DNA of 27,700 nucleotides from a virus, in the IMG/VR virus record IMGVR_UViG_3300028783_000020, positions 1 through 27,700 of that record, one strand, 5' to 3'. The notes under the pieces were generated by a model that was not told the origin of the DNA, did not search any database, and saw only the letters and a program-made list of their open reading frames with translations. A program made the translations under genes and the position numbers. Below are positions 5,794 to 14,495 of the stretch, in pieces (positions within the stretch are counted from its first letter, which is position 1; each line of letters begins with the position of its first letter).

Positions 5794-6666
5794 TCATTCA
5801 ACCCACTGAACAATAATTTGACCGTTACTTCCAGCTGCTCCATTTGCTCCGATGCCGCCAGTGGATCCAGTCGTTGCAAGTGTACCACCACCTCCGCCAC
5901 CTCCGCCACCTCCACCACCAGAGCCTGATATAGCAGATGAAGCTGCACCACCATTTCCTCCATTAGAACCAGAGGCACCACCATTTCCTCCAGCAGCGCT
6001 GCTGCTTGGGCCAGTCGCATCTCCTGCTGGAGCAGCTGAACTTCCACCACCGCCACCGCCTCCACCTGCACCACCTGAAGCCCCGCCCGCTCCTCCAGCT
6101 CCACTAACAAAAAATGGAGATTGAGAACCATATATAGTGCGACCAGCATTACCCGCCGTTCCTGCACCACCGCCACCGCCAACACCATACGGTTGAAACG
6201 GTAAGATGCCATAAGTTCCAAAACCACCAGCACCAGCAGTAGCACTAAGTCCACCACTTCCTCCGCCTCCACCGCCAGTTCCACCGCGACCTGGTTGGAA
6301 GGATAAAAGGACGTCAAAGGTAGTTGCAGTACCAGATGAACCTGCGCCACCAGCAGTTCCAATTGATCCACCAGCAGTTGCTACACCACCTGCACCACCT
6401 GCACCACCTGCACCACCAGTACCTATGGTTATAGTATAAGAGGTCCCTGGAACGACGATAAGTTCAAATGGAAGAGTTACCATACTTCCGCCTGGTCCAC
6501 CAGAAGATCCACCGCCAGCTCCAGCAGTAGTAGATCCTCCGCCACCTCCTCCGCCACCGCCTCCGCCACCAGAGCCACCTCGCCCCCAGACAATAATATT
6601 CGTAATGCCAGCAGGACAAGTCCAGGTTCCAGATGTAGTGAATAATTCTCTAACCATTTTTGCCAT
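5794..6666 (-). CDS. Glycine-rich adhesin-like protein, copy 2
   Basis: The start is taken as the ATG at 6666 (MAKMVREL), which overlaps the stop of copy 1 as TAATG and has GGTGG upstream. A longer start at 6678 would overlap copy 1 without gain. The 290-aa protein opens with TTSGTWTCPAGITNIIVWGRGG, runs through poly-Gly blocks of up to about 12 residues, has VPGTSYTITIGTGG, and ends GQIIVQWVE. Codons for glycine give a dense CCACCN-type pattern on the plus strand. The shared ends and variable middle fit a receptor-binding cassette made by duplication. It is coupled to copy 1 and followed by a gap with a promoter for copy 3. Confidence 0.75.
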   Translation of the reverse strand: MAKMVRELFTTSGTWTCPAGITNIIVWGRGGSGGGGGGGGGGGGSTTAGAGGGSSGGPGGSMVTLPFELIVVPGTSYTITIGTGGAGGAGGAGGVATAGGSIGTAGGAGSSGTATTFDVLLSFQPGRGGTGGGGGGSGGLSATAGAGGFGTYGILPFQPYGVGGGGGAGTAGNAGRTIYGSQSPFFVSGAGGAGGASGGAGGGGGGGGSSAAPAGDATGPSSSAAGGNGGASGSNGGNGGAASSAISGSGGGGGGGGGGGGTLATTGSTGGIGANGAAGSNGQIIVQWVE

Positions 6667-7529
6667 TATTCCACCCACGTAACAATAATCTGACCGTTAC
6701 TTCCAGTTGCTCCAGTTGCGCCGTTACCGCCAGTTGTTCCAGTAGTTGCTTTTAATCCACCTGCACCACCACCACCTCCACCGGGTCCACCTGATCCAGC
6801 AATTGCTGAAGAAGCTGTTGGAGCATTTCCGCCATTAGAACCAGAGGCACCACCATTTCCTCCAGTAGAGCCGTTTGGACCAGTCGCATCTCCTGCAACT
6901 GGTGCTGAACCACCGCCTCCACCGCCTCCACTCCCAATTCCCGAAGTGGCACTTCCGCCAGCGCCAGCAGTGCCGTAGGTAAAAAATGGATTCCATGCTC
7001 CAACTGGTACGTAACCAGCATAGCCCGCCGAACCACGGCCTCCACCATTGCCACTAGCAAAAGACAAAGATGGAGTTCCTTGAAATTCTCCAGGACCATA
7101 TGTGCCTGCAACTCCATTCGCACCGCCTGTTACTCCTCCAGTACCACCAAAACCAGGAGCACTAGGTTGAAAAGATAAAATACCATCAAAAGATGATGGA
7201 GTTCCTACGATTCCATTACTTCCAGTGCCCCCAGCACCGCCTGCTACACCACCTGCACCACCGGCACCACCGGCTCCACCTTGTCCGATAGTTATTGTGT
7301 AAGCGGTTCCAGGAACAACTGTTAGTTGAAAAGATAGAGAAGTTAGAGATCCACCTGGTCCACCACTTCCACCGCCAGTTCCACCGCTAGTTGTGGAGCC
7401 GCCAGATCCGCCACCTCCGCCACCGCCTCCGCCAGTTCCACCGCGACCCCAAACTACTATGTTTGTAATACCGGCAGGACAAGTCCAGGTTCCAGATGTA
7501 GTGAATAATTGTTTTACATATTTAGACAT
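6666..7529 (-). CDS. Glycine-rich adhesin-like protein, copy 1
   Basis: This 287-aa protein starts 3 nt after the stop of the long fibre gene, so it is in the same transcript. It opens MSKYVKQLFTTSG then TWTCPAGITNIVVWGRGG, has VPGTAYTITIGQGG, and closes GQIIVTWVE. The first ~40 residues are nearly the same as in copy 2; the middle differs. Polyglycine tracts flanked by Thr/Ser/Ala are expected to pack as polyglycine II helices, as in phage adhesin tips. Placement straight after the tail fibre supports a tip or host-range role. Slippage and recombination among the three copies are likely given the repeat-rich DNA. Confidence 0.75.
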   Translation of the reverse strand: MSKYVKQLFTTSGTWTCPAGITNIVVWGRGGTGGGGGGGGGSGGSTTSGGTGGGSGGPGGSLTSLSFQLTVVPGTAYTITIGQGGAGGAGGAGGVAGGAGGTGSNGIVGTPSSFDGILSFQPSAPGFGGTGGVTGGANGVAGTYGPGEFQGTPSLSFASGNGGGRGSAGYAGYVPVGAWNPFFTYGTAGAGGSATSGIGSGGGGGGGSAPVAGDATGPNGSTGGNGGASGSNGGNAPTASSAIAGSGGPGGGGGGAGGLKATTGTTGGNGATGATGSNGQIIVTWVE

Positions 7530-7532
7530 AAA

Positions 7533-10500
7533 TTAACCTACAAACCACGAAACGCCATCAGTTACCACATTGAACCAACCCCATGGTGTTTGAAGAACTT
7601 TACTTGCTGCCAACCCCTCAATTTTCTCTGAACCATTAGGAGCCAGAGTTAAGTTGTTAGCCTGAAAGAATCCAGTTGAATCAATGATTTTGAATGTTTT
7701 ACCAGATAGACCAGTGGGAGAAGGTAGAGTGAGAGTAAACGCTCCTCCCGAAGTATCACAAAGAATTGCTCCATCGGTAGATAAAATATTGTAGTTTGCG
7801 GTTTTGGTCACGAGAGGGGTGATGCCATTGTTTACAATCGTGATCGCACCAGCAGTATTGGTAATGGAAATACCAGTACCTTGGGTCAATGTAGCTAGAG
7901 TATATCCAGTACCATTGCCTACCAATAATTGACCGTTGGTTGGCGCAGTCGAAAGGTCAGTGCCGCCGTTAGCAATGTTAACTATTCCTGTCACATTGGC
8001 AGCATTACCAGAGATGTTGCCTGTGATAGCGGTACCTGGGATAGTTGTTGAAGCAGTAACCTGACTAGCACCATTACCATATAGATAACCAGTCAAGCTA
8101 GAAGTAATAGGAGCAACGCTTAAAGTTGCAATACCAGCGAAGAGAGCACTTCCATTAACTTGTAATAGCTGACTTCCATCCGTAGTTGTTCCGAGTAGAA
8201 GATGTCCTGTTGGTGCGATCCTCATGGCTTCTGCGGAAGTTACTGAACCAACCGGCGTTACGCTAAAGCCGATGTACGTAGGCATAGATGTATCAGTGAA
8301 GGTAGCTCCTGCTACGATGTTCACAACGCCAGTACTAGCGACAGCGAATGCCGTAGCGCCATAACCTCCACCAGAGAAGAATGTCAAGTTTGTTCCACTC
8401 GTTGTAGCAGAAGGACTTGCAAGTGTACCACCTGCTTCTCTTCCGCTAAATCCTACGTTAGAGCCATACCCAGTAACCTGAATGGCCTTAGTAGTGCCGG
8501 AGTTGTTAACAATATCTAAAACTGCTGTTGTAGCTGGCTGCACACCAATGCCCAAAGCCAATGTAGTGTCGTTCCAGTAGAAATTAGCATTATCTTGAGT
8601 GAGAGTTCCAGTTGCGCTAGCGAAGATAACACTGCCTTGAGTAAATCCGCCGATTTGAGAACCTAAAAGGGCTAAGGATGTGGCAGATGTTAAACTAGGT
8701 AATGATGTCAATGTGCTATTAGTTGTTGCAGTAACGTTAGCAGCAGTACCTGAAGTATTTGCAGCATTATTAGGAATATCACCGGAAACTAGTGAACTCC
8801 ATGATGGCGCATTTGCTAGAGTACCTGTACCTTGAGAAGTCAAAAACTCGCGAGCTGTCGTAGTGTTACCAGGAAGTCTAGCAGCAGTTGGTGTTGCATT
8901 TTCATAGATGATGTCACCCAGAGTAGTCATTGGCGACAGAGCATCAAATCCAGCGTTTGCTGTAGTTTGACCGGTGCCACCGTTAACTATAGCCACTACA
9001 CCTGTAACATTAGCGGCGTTACCTGCGATGTTACCGGTGACCTGAGATCCAGGTAAACTCAATGCAGAAAGAGTTGTTAACGTAGAGTTAGTAGTAGCAA
9101 TTAGGTGAGTAACCAGAGAACCAGCGGTATTCGTTACATCTCCGGTATGTGCAGGTTCTTGTGCGGCTTGTAGAGTACCAGTCAATTGAGTAGTTGGCAA
9201 AGCTAACGCTGTAAGAGTCGTCAATGTCGAATTCGTTGTAGCAACTAGACTTAATACTAGAGAACCAGCGGTATTCGTTACATCTCCGGTATGTGCAGGT
9301 TCTTGTGCGGCTTGTAGAGTACCAGTCAATTGAGTAGTTGGTAAACTCAATGCAGAAAGAGTTGTTAACGTAGAGTTAGTAGTAGCAACTAGATGGGTAA
9401 CCAGAGAACCAGCAGTAGTCGTTACGTCGCCAGTCAACGCTGGGAATTGCGCTGCCTGAAGAGTACCAGTGAGTTGAGTAGTTGGCAAACTCAATGCTGT
9501 AAGAGTCGTCAATGTAGAGTTGGTTGTGGCCGTAATGTTTGCCGCATTTCCAGGAATATTTCCAGTAACCTGAGAACCAGGTAAAGACAATGCAGACAGG
9601 GTGGTAATTGTAGAGTTTGTTGTGGCAACTATACTTGTAACACCTAGATCTGTAATGTGAACATCGCCAGACATGCTCTCTGGAGTCCACGAGCTGGTGC
9701 CAGAGTTCCAGATCAAAATTTGGGCATCGGTAGGTGCAGTCGCAGAGACCGCATGTCCTTGAAGGGCAACAACAGTTGCAGTCGCAGCTCCAGGTCCAGT
9801 TGCAGTTACATCGCCAATTAGTGAAGTAATAGCAGCACCAACGGTAGCAACTATCTGAGCCTGTAAATTCTCAAAAGCCGTTAGTATTGAATTTGTTGCA
9901 GTGATAGGTGTATTAGAGCCTGTTGCATATCCTGTCAATAGTTGGCCGGTTACTGAAGTGTTAGTGAGCGTAACTACTCCAGTATCAGACATAGTGGCGG
10001 CACCAGACATGCTTACAGCTTTATAAGAAGTTATGCCGGTTTGATAAACTAAGAATTGAGCATCAGTTGGTGCAGTAGGGTTAACTGCAGTCCCTTGTAT
10101 AGCACCAACGACAGTGGCACCTTGAGTACCGGTAACATCACCAGCTAAATTGCCGGTAAATGACGCGGCAGATCCACTTACGTTACCAGTTACGTTACCT
10201 ACTAAATTACCAGTTACATTGCCTGTCAATGACGCAGTGATTACGTTAGCGGCAAAGTTACCAGATGCATCACGCTTTACTATAGTAGACGCAGTATTTA
10301 AAGCTGTCGCTGCATTCGCTGCCAATTCTGCACTGTGCACATTAGCAGCTGAAGAACCACCCACAAACGAAACAACAGTTGCACCTTGTGTTCCGGTGAC
10401 ATCGCCCAACAAACTACCAGTAAAGCTTATTGATGTTCTAGCAGTGTTGGCATTTCCATTTAAGGATGCAGTAATGATTCCAGCTGCAAAGTTACCAGAG

Positions 10501-10817
10501 CTATCTCTCTCAACTACGGTATTTGGAATATTAAGGGGCGTTGCAGTACCAATTGCAGTTGCAGCGGCTGCAATAGAAGCGGCACTAGCTCCACCCACAA
10601 AGTTAACAGTAGTGGCAGCAGAGCCAGGACCAGATCCTGTTACATCGCCAGTTAAAGAGGTGATAGCGCTAGCAGAGCCAAGGGCAACCTCAACTCCAGA
10701 AGAATCTTGTATATAGAGAACGTCATCTGTTTTAACGTAGATGAGATCATAACCCGACGGTGGCGGAGACGGTTTTGTCGCAACTTGCCCAAATCTAAGT
10801 GTTCCTGGTGATGACAT
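7533..10817 (-). CDS. Long tail fibre protein with tandem repeats
   Basis: This 1094-aa protein starts at ATG behind AAGGAGATACG. Residues ~1-50 (LRFGQVATKPSPPPSGYDLIYVKTDD) look like a virion-attachment head. Most of the length is built from Thr/Ser/Ala/Asn/Gly repeats: TSLTGDVTxxGPG, TGTQGATVV, TGNVTGN and a 48-residue block ATTNSTLTTLxALxLPTTQLTGTL. This fits a long trimeric beta-helical shaft. A region near 700-930 (QLLQVNGSALF...) resembles phage fibre modules. The last ~80 residues (FTLTLPSPTGLSGKTFKI, ending WGWFNVVTDGVSWFVG) look like a C-terminal fold seen on many fibres. It would bind a surface receptor at the tail. No intramolecular chaperone motif is seen. Confidence 0.85.
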   Translation of the reverse strand: MSSPGTLRFGQVATKPSPPPSGYDLIYVKTDDVLYIQDSSGVEVALGSASAITSLTGDVTGSGPGSAATTVNFVGGASAASIAAAATAIGTATPLNIPNTVVERDSSGNFAAGIITASLNGNANTARTSISFTGSLLGDVTGTQGATVVSFVGGSSAANVHSAELAANAATALNTASTIVKRDASGNFAANVITASLTGNVTGNLVGNVTGNVSGSAASFTGNLAGDVTGTQGATVVGAIQGTAVNPTAPTDAQFLVYQTGITSYKAVSMSGAATMSDTGVVTLTNTSVTGQLLTGYATGSNTPITATNSILTAFENLQAQIVATVGAAITSLIGDVTATGPGAATATVVALQGHAVSATAPTDAQILIWNSGTSSWTPESMSGDVHITDLGVTSIVATTNSTITTLSALSLPGSQVTGNIPGNAANITATTNSTLTTLTALSLPTTQLTGTLQAAQFPALTGDVTTTAGSLVTHLVATTNSTLTTLSALSLPTTQLTGTLQAAQEPAHTGDVTNTAGSLVLSLVATTNSTLTTLTALALPTTQLTGTLQAAQEPAHTGDVTNTAGSLVTHLIATTNSTLTTLSALSLPGSQVTGNIAGNAANVTGVVAIVNGGTGQTTANAGFDALSPMTTLGDIIYENATPTAARLPGNTTTAREFLTSQGTGTLANAPSWSSLVSGDIPNNAANTSGTAANVTATTNSTLTSLPSLTSATSLALLGSQIGGFTQGSVIFASATGTLTQDNANFYWNDTTLALGIGVQPATTAVLDIVNNSGTTKAIQVTGYGSNVGFSGREAGGTLASPSATTSGTNLTFFSGGGYGATAFAVASTGVVNIVAGATFTDTSMPTYIGFSVTPVGSVTSAEAMRIAPTGHLLLGTTTDGSQLLQVNGSALFAGIATLSVAPITSSLTGYLYGNGASQVTASTTIPGTAITGNISGNAANVTGIVNIANGGTDLSTAPTNGQLLVGNGTGYTLATLTQGTGISITNTAGAITIVNNGITPLVTKTANYNILSTDGAILCDTSGGAFTLTLPSPTGLSGKTFKIIDSTGFFQANNLTLAPNGSEKIEGLAASKVLQTPWGWFNVVTDGVSWFVG
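9052..9483 (-). repeat. Three tandem 144-bp repeats in the fibre gene
   Basis: Units begin at 9052, 9196 and 9340, each 144 bp (48 codons), and a decayed fourth follows from 9484. The block 9115-9197 is identical over 83 bp to 9259-9341. Since synonymous sites are also identical, the copies are recent or kept alike by recombination. The number of units could set fibre length. Confidence 0.85.
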
Positions 10818-10826
10818 CGTATCTCC

Positions 10827-11147
10827 TTAAATTATTATTAATTCGCCGTCTGGTTCTATCTCAATAGCTCCAGATAGTTCTATCTCTAATTCCGGTGAGA
10901 TCATAGAGCACTCAGAAGGAATAGAAATAAGTGTAGTTATGCTTCTGTCAGTTAAAAAACCCGGTGATTGAATCGCTCCACCAGACTGAACAAAAGTGTT
11001 TGTATTTTGAATCGTAGTTGCACCTGTATCTACCCATGTGGCTATAGCATTGGGTGTTGTAGGAGAAATACCCGTAACACCGCTGCCGCTTCCACCAGAT
11101 TGGTAATAATCTAAATTTGAAGTAAATGGGTTAAACTTATATGGCAT
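10827..11147 (-). CDS. Small structural protein with fibre-type N-terminus, 106 aa
   Basis: The protein opens MPYKFNPFTSNLDYYQ, an N-terminal pattern common in phage tail-fibre or baseplate-distal proteins. A Gly/Ser linker (GGSGSG) and a Thr/Asn/Gln segment with a beta-like IATWVDTGATTIQN follow. The last 30 residues are acidic (SPELEIELSGAIEIEPDGELIII). It lies 9 bp upstream of the long fibre and is read just before it. It may be a fibre adaptor that anchors the 1094-aa protein, or a truncated relative of a fibre head domain. The start ATG overlaps the end of the 46-aa ORF, so translation may be coupled. Confidence 0.7.
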   Translation of the reverse strand: MPYKFNPFTSNLDYYQSGGSGSGVTGISPTTPNAIATWVDTGATTIQNTNTFVQSGGAIQSPGFLTDRSITTLISIPSECSMISPELEIELSGAIEIEPDGELIII

Positions 11148-11277
11148 GAGATTTCCCTATTGCCTTACTGAGATAATTGTCTGTTTCTGTGTGGCAAATA
11201 TTACAAACACAAATCCATAAAGTATCTCTTTTAGGCACAGCATCAATTTGAGGTATTAACCATGTTGGGTAAGCCAT
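11137..11277 (-). CDS. Small cysteine-containing ORF, 46 aa
   Basis: The ATG at 11277 overlaps the TAA of the upstream gene as TAATG, the same junction used elsewhere in these operons. The 46 residues include ICVCNICH, a CxCxxCH cluster that could bind zinc or a redox centre with another subunit. The end overlaps the start of the 106-aa gene by 11 bp. It fills the only gap in this run of genes. No family is recognised. Coupling on both sides and the non-random composition support a real gene. Confidence 0.55.
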   Translation of the reverse strand: MAYPTWLIPQIDAVPKRDTLWICVCNICHTETDNYLSKAIGKSHAI

Positions 11278-11894
11278 TATGGACCCGTAGGCGTTCTGAC
11301 AACACTCTGCATAACATTTTTGGTTGCATCAACATAAGTGACAGTTATCAACTGAACTGGAGTTCCTGACAGGCCGCCTAGATATGATTGATATGTTTCT
11401 ACTGTTGAACTGGGATAAGCTGCCGCTATGCTGTCGTATGGTAGTGTAAAAAGTCCTACGCTATTTACCGTAACGTCAACGTCGGCCACTATTGGATTGT
11501 CTTCGCCTCCCATAGGGCGACCATATTGATCAACTAGGATAACTCTTTTAGCGACTACAGGTTCTTCTTCATATACTGCACGTTCGAAGTCATCCGCACC
11601 AATGGTTGGACGCTTCTGGGGAGCTGGGCAACCGACTGCGGCTGCGACTGCTGTAGTATATGCAGAGACGTCAGTTGTAGCTAGAATACTGCCGTTGACA
11701 GGGCCAACGGTCATCTCGTTGATACTAGCGACTTCTTTTACTTCTAGATTTAAAGTAAGAAGTCCAGTTCCGGTGATCTGGATGTGTTGCTTGACCTTGA
11801 ATAGACGTGTGTCAGGAATAGTGATAACACCATTCGCTGTTCCGTTCGCTGTAAATAGCTGCGGTGAAACCGCGGGGAAACTCTTTTCTAACAT
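11277..11894 (-). CDS. Virion-like structural protein, 205 aa
   Basis: The protein has repeated beta-like segments (GVITIPDTRLFKVKQHIQITGTG, LTLNLEVKEVASINEMTVG, KRVILVDQYGRPMGG) and a C-terminal VQLITVTYVDATKNVMQSVV. There is an EDNP loop near residue 135. No enzyme motif is visible. DQYGRP-type loops are common in baseplate, neck or fibre-base proteins. It follows the large proline-linker protein after a 60-bp gap that may hold a weak promoter (extended -10 TGATAGAAT at 11952-11944). Downstream it is coupled to a 46-aa ORF. Placement between head-associated and fibre genes suggests a tail or baseplate part; this is inference. Confidence 0.65.
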   Translation of the reverse strand: MLEKSFPAVSPQLFTANGTANGVITIPDTRLFKVKQHIQITGTGLLTLNLEVKEVASINEMTVGPVNGSILATTDVSAYTTAVAAAVGCPAPQKRPTIGADDFERAVYEEEPVVAKRVILVDQYGRPMGGEDNPIVADVDVTVNSVGLFTLPYDSIAAAYPSSTVETYQSYLGGLSGTPVQLITVTYVDATKNVMQSVVRTPTGP

Positions 11895-11943
11895 ACCTTA
11901 CCAAGTTCCAAGCATCCGTGACCGTTCACAGACTCTTAAGCTT

Positions 11944-11952
11944 ATTCTATCA
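11944..11952 (-). promoter_or_regulatory. Possible internal extended -10 promoter
   Basis: TG-A-TAGAAT on the minus strand (11952-11944) lies just past the stop of the 410-aa gene and ~50 nt before the 205-aa gene. No -35 is recognisable, so the call rests on the extended -10 alone. Confidence 0.3.
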
Positions 11953-11954
11953 GG

Positions 11955-13187
11955 TTAAAACCCTGACTGTCCGTCGTCTCTGTCACTAACTTTAATATTT
12001 GCCCAGTACACTTCTTCTTCAGCCTGGGATGCAAACCGCTGAGTGATAGGCTTTGCAGCCTCTTGCATCCAGTTGTTAAAGCTGTTATTCCACTTATGTT
12101 CTGCAGCCTTAGCCATGTCCTCAGTTACGACGCCACCGCCGAACATCTGTTCATCTGTAGGTTGCGGAGCAGGAGCTGCAAACATTGCTTTAACTTGCGG
12201 AGGTACGTTTTCACCTAGCATTGACTTACCGGCCATAAGATTAGCAAGTTGCTGCGCTGCAGCCTCTTCGCCGTCTTGTGGCTTGTTCTTAGCAAGGCGC
12301 ATGATCTCTTCTTCTGCGCTAGGGAACGGATTATGGTTCGCCCAACCGCTCTTAGTGAGCTTGCTCTCATGTCTTGCTTTGATCTGTGCTACGACGTCCG
12401 GAGACATATCTTTCATTGTCTTAACCGGTCCTGGACGTTTCTGTGCAGGACTAGATTGCATGTCTTTGCCGGCAAACTTAGCAGATGTGTAGGCCTTGGT
12501 GTTTGTATTAGCACCGAAGCCAGTCTGATCGCCAGTGTTGTTAGCTTTACGACGAGCGTTGTCAGCAGGGTTATATTGGCTTGCGCCTTTAGGTCCATAA
12601 CCAGACTTTGCCATATCAAGGCATTTGTCGCACTGACAGCCTTCTACATGCTCAGATTGGCTCACAGGGTCATTGATATACGCGTAGCGCTTACCAGTAC
12701 CGCCTGCGGTCGGTTGTGCAGTAGGAGTGTGATCATACATCTTAGGCGATGTGTTAACGGTTGCTACTCCTGGTGCGACCGGAGCTGCTGGTGCAGCTGG
12801 CGTTGCGGGAGCTGGAACTACACCAGGCTCAGGAGCAGGTGACATGTTAGTTGGTTGCTTAATTCCAAGCTTAGCACGGCGCTCACCAATCTCAACGTCT
12901 TTGATTCGACGCTGGTTGGCCATCTGAGCTTTAGGATGCCAGTATGGAAGTTCATCATCTTTCGCAAGGCGAGAAAGAGACTTGATGAGCTCATCAGCCA
13001 CTGTGTTTGCCTTATCGATAGGACGCTTGAAGTAGCGAACCGAAACTGTGCTCTTAGCTAAGTCTTCAATGAGGCCGCGAGCAGCCAGACCTTTAGTCAG
13101 CTGCTGCACCATCTCCATTGGAGTCTCAGGCGGAAGAACTACTTCAACTTCGTTTTCACTAATTTGTTCTAATTCAATCCTCGACAT
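11955..13187 (-). CDS. Structural-module protein with Pro/Ala linkers, 410 aa
   Basis: The ATG at 13187 (MSRIELEQ) is chosen because GAGGA lies 6 nt upstream; a start at 13199 also exists. Both overlap the end of the acidic gene. Residues ~1-110 contain a folded-looking acidic/helical part (ENEVEVVLPPETPMEMVQQL, then VSVRYFKRPIDKA). Residues ~115-150 are a Pro/Ala/Val linker. Around residue 185 there is CQCDKC, a possible zinc knuckle, followed by Asn/Lys-rich disordered sequence. Two helical blocks (SAEEEIMRLAKNK; EHKWNNSFNNWMQEAAK) follow. No enzyme domain is recognised. Similar composition to the proteins at 15323-17979 suggests a set of co-evolved virion or scaffold-interacting proteins. 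Confidence 0.65.
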   Translation of the reverse strand: MSRIELEQISENEVEVVLPPETPMEMVQQLTKGLAARGLIEDLAKSTVSVRYFKRPIDKANTVADELIKSLSRLAKDDELPYWHPKAQMANQRRIKDVEIGERRAKLGIKQPTNMSPAPEPGVVPAPATPAAPAAPVAPGVATVNTSPKMYDHTPTAQPTAGGTGKRYAYINDPVSQSEHVEGCQCDKCLDMAKSGYGPKGASQYNPADNARRKANNTGDQTGFGANTNTKAYTSAKFAGKDMQSSPAQKRPGPVKTMKDMSPDVVAQIKARHESKLTKSGWANHNPFPSAEEEIMRLAKNKPQDGEEAAAQQLANLMAGKSMLGENVPPQVKAMFAAPAPQPTDEQMFGGGVVTEDMAKAAEHKWNNSFNNWMQEAAKPITQRFASQAEEEVYWANIKVSDRDDGQSGF

Positions 13188-14487
13188 CGTATTCCTCATC
13201 TTCCGACTTCTTTAGCTTCTTTGCAGGAGCCTTAGGTGCTGGTTTCTCGGCGAGCTTTTCTTTAAGCTTCTTCTGAGCAAGCATCTCTGCATGCTTCAAT
13301 TTAAGCTCGTGTTCCCGCTCTTTAAACTTCAATTCAAGTTCAGCTTCTTTTTTACGAAGCTCAAGTTGAACTCTGCGTTCTTCTACGTCCATCTGAGCCA
13401 TTTGCTTAGCGATCTCAGGATCTGGAGATGAAGCCATTGCATTCTGGTATTCAACGTCCATCATACGCTTCTGGTGCTCTTTATCAGAGCCATCTGGCGA
13501 TTGAGCTTTAGCGTTCTCGTACTCGAGATCGAGCATGCGCTTCTTATGGTTTTTCTCAGTCTCAGGGTCTGGAGACATCATCTGTGCGTGTTCGAACTCA
13601 AGGTCCTTCATACGCATAGCATGCTTGTGCTCAAGATCTGCCTGTTGCATCTTCAGTTTAAGATTAGCGTCGCCTTCAGCTTTAGCATTCTCAACATCGA
13701 CACCAGACATGTCGCGCGTTGCTTGCGCTTTAGCTTCTGCGCTCTCATCATAAGTCGGTGAGTGGTGCCCACGGACAATGTATGCGATCTCAGGTTCAGA
13801 ATACCCTTCATCTTGTAGGGCTTGGATAATCTTCTGTTCAGAGTCGTCATCGCCGTTCGGCTCCTGGTCGTCCTCTTGGAACTCTCCATCACCTTCGCCC
13901 TGGACAGCACTTTCCTCGTCGGAATCATCCGGTTGGATCTCATCATCACCGCCGTCGTCTTCATTACCTTCAACACCACCTACATCAGTAGCGTCTTGCT
14001 CTGATACTTCAGGTTGATCGTAGCTGTCAATCTCTTCGTCATCATCTTGCTCAGGAATATCGTCGCCAGACGGCTCTTCAACGTCGTCTTCTGGTTCGGT
14101 ATTTTCTGGATCTTGATCTAGATCCCCTTGGACAGATTCATCACCCTCAGGTTGCTCCTCAAGTTCTTCATCGTCTTCTTGGTCGTCAGATTCTACGGGC
14201 TCTTCAGATTCTTCATCTTCGTCACCCTCTTCACCCTGTTGAGCTGCGGCCATTTGCGCCATCATCTCCGGGTCCATCTGCTCGTCTTGATCTTCGTCTT
14301 CTTCAGGTTGTGGATCGGCCTTAGAAGCTGCAGCAAGGTCCATGATTGAATTGAGGTTGTTTAAACCTTTCTTCAACTCATTCCACTTCTGCTTAAGCTT
14401 CTTAGGATCTTTCTTCAATGGCTCTTTGCCATCTACAAGTTCCTGCTTACCATCTGGAGTAACTTCTAACATCTTTTTGTCTGCCAT
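13174..14487 (-). CDS. Acidic-coiled-coil repeat protein, 437 aa
   Basis: The start ATG follows AAGGTG, which overlaps the upstream stop. Residues ~1-50 are Lys-rich. Residues ~57-225 are extremely Asp/Glu-rich with few hydrophobics, so disordered. A small segment at ~225-245 (QKIIQALQDEGYSEPEIAYIVRGH) may fold as a UBA-like helical hairpin. Residues ~250-425 are charged helix. Within these, residues 292-364 form three repeats of 24-25 residues with the pattern RMxDxEYxNAxxxSPDxE. The C-terminus is Lys-rich then acidic. The design resembles a scaffold or internal-head protein, or a DNA-mimic. The gene lies between connector-like and linker proteins, so an assembly role is the best guess. Confidence 0.7.
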   Translation of the reverse strand: MADKKMLEVTPDGKQELVDGKEPLKKDPKKLKQKWNELKKGLNNLNSIMDLAAASKADPQPEEDEDQDEQMDPEMMAQMAAAQQGEEGDEDEESEEPVESDDQEDDEELEEQPEGDESVQGDLDQDPENTEPEDDVEEPSGDDIPEQDDDEEIDSYDQPEVSEQDATDVGGVEGNEDDGGDDEIQPDDSDEESAVQGEGDGEFQEDDQEPNGDDDSEQKIIQALQDEGYSEPEIAYIVRGHHSPTYDESAEAKAQATRDMSGVDVENAKAEGDANLKLKMQQADLEHKHAMRMKDLEFEHAQMMSPDPETEKNHKKRMLDLEYENAKAQSPDGSDKEHQKRMMDVEYQNAMASSPDPEIAKQMAQMDVEERRVQLELRKKEAELELKFKEREHELKLKHAEMLAQKKLKEKLAEKPAPKAPAKKLKKSEDEEYDVED

Positions 14488-14495
14488 ATTACACC

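Noticed and set aside
4862-6124. Proline-rich open frames on the plus strand
   Set aside because: They are the mirror of glycine codons in the three minus-strand adhesin genes, have no ribosome sites, and show only CCX repetition.
9052-9627. CRISPR-like array
   Set aside because: Repeats are 144 bp, in frame, contiguous and without spacers; they encode fibre shaft sequence.
10150-10716. Long plus-strand open frame
   Set aside because: It lies fully inside the long fibre gene; its composition (VTLPTKLPVTLPV) is just the reverse of the fibre repeats, and no start signal is seen.
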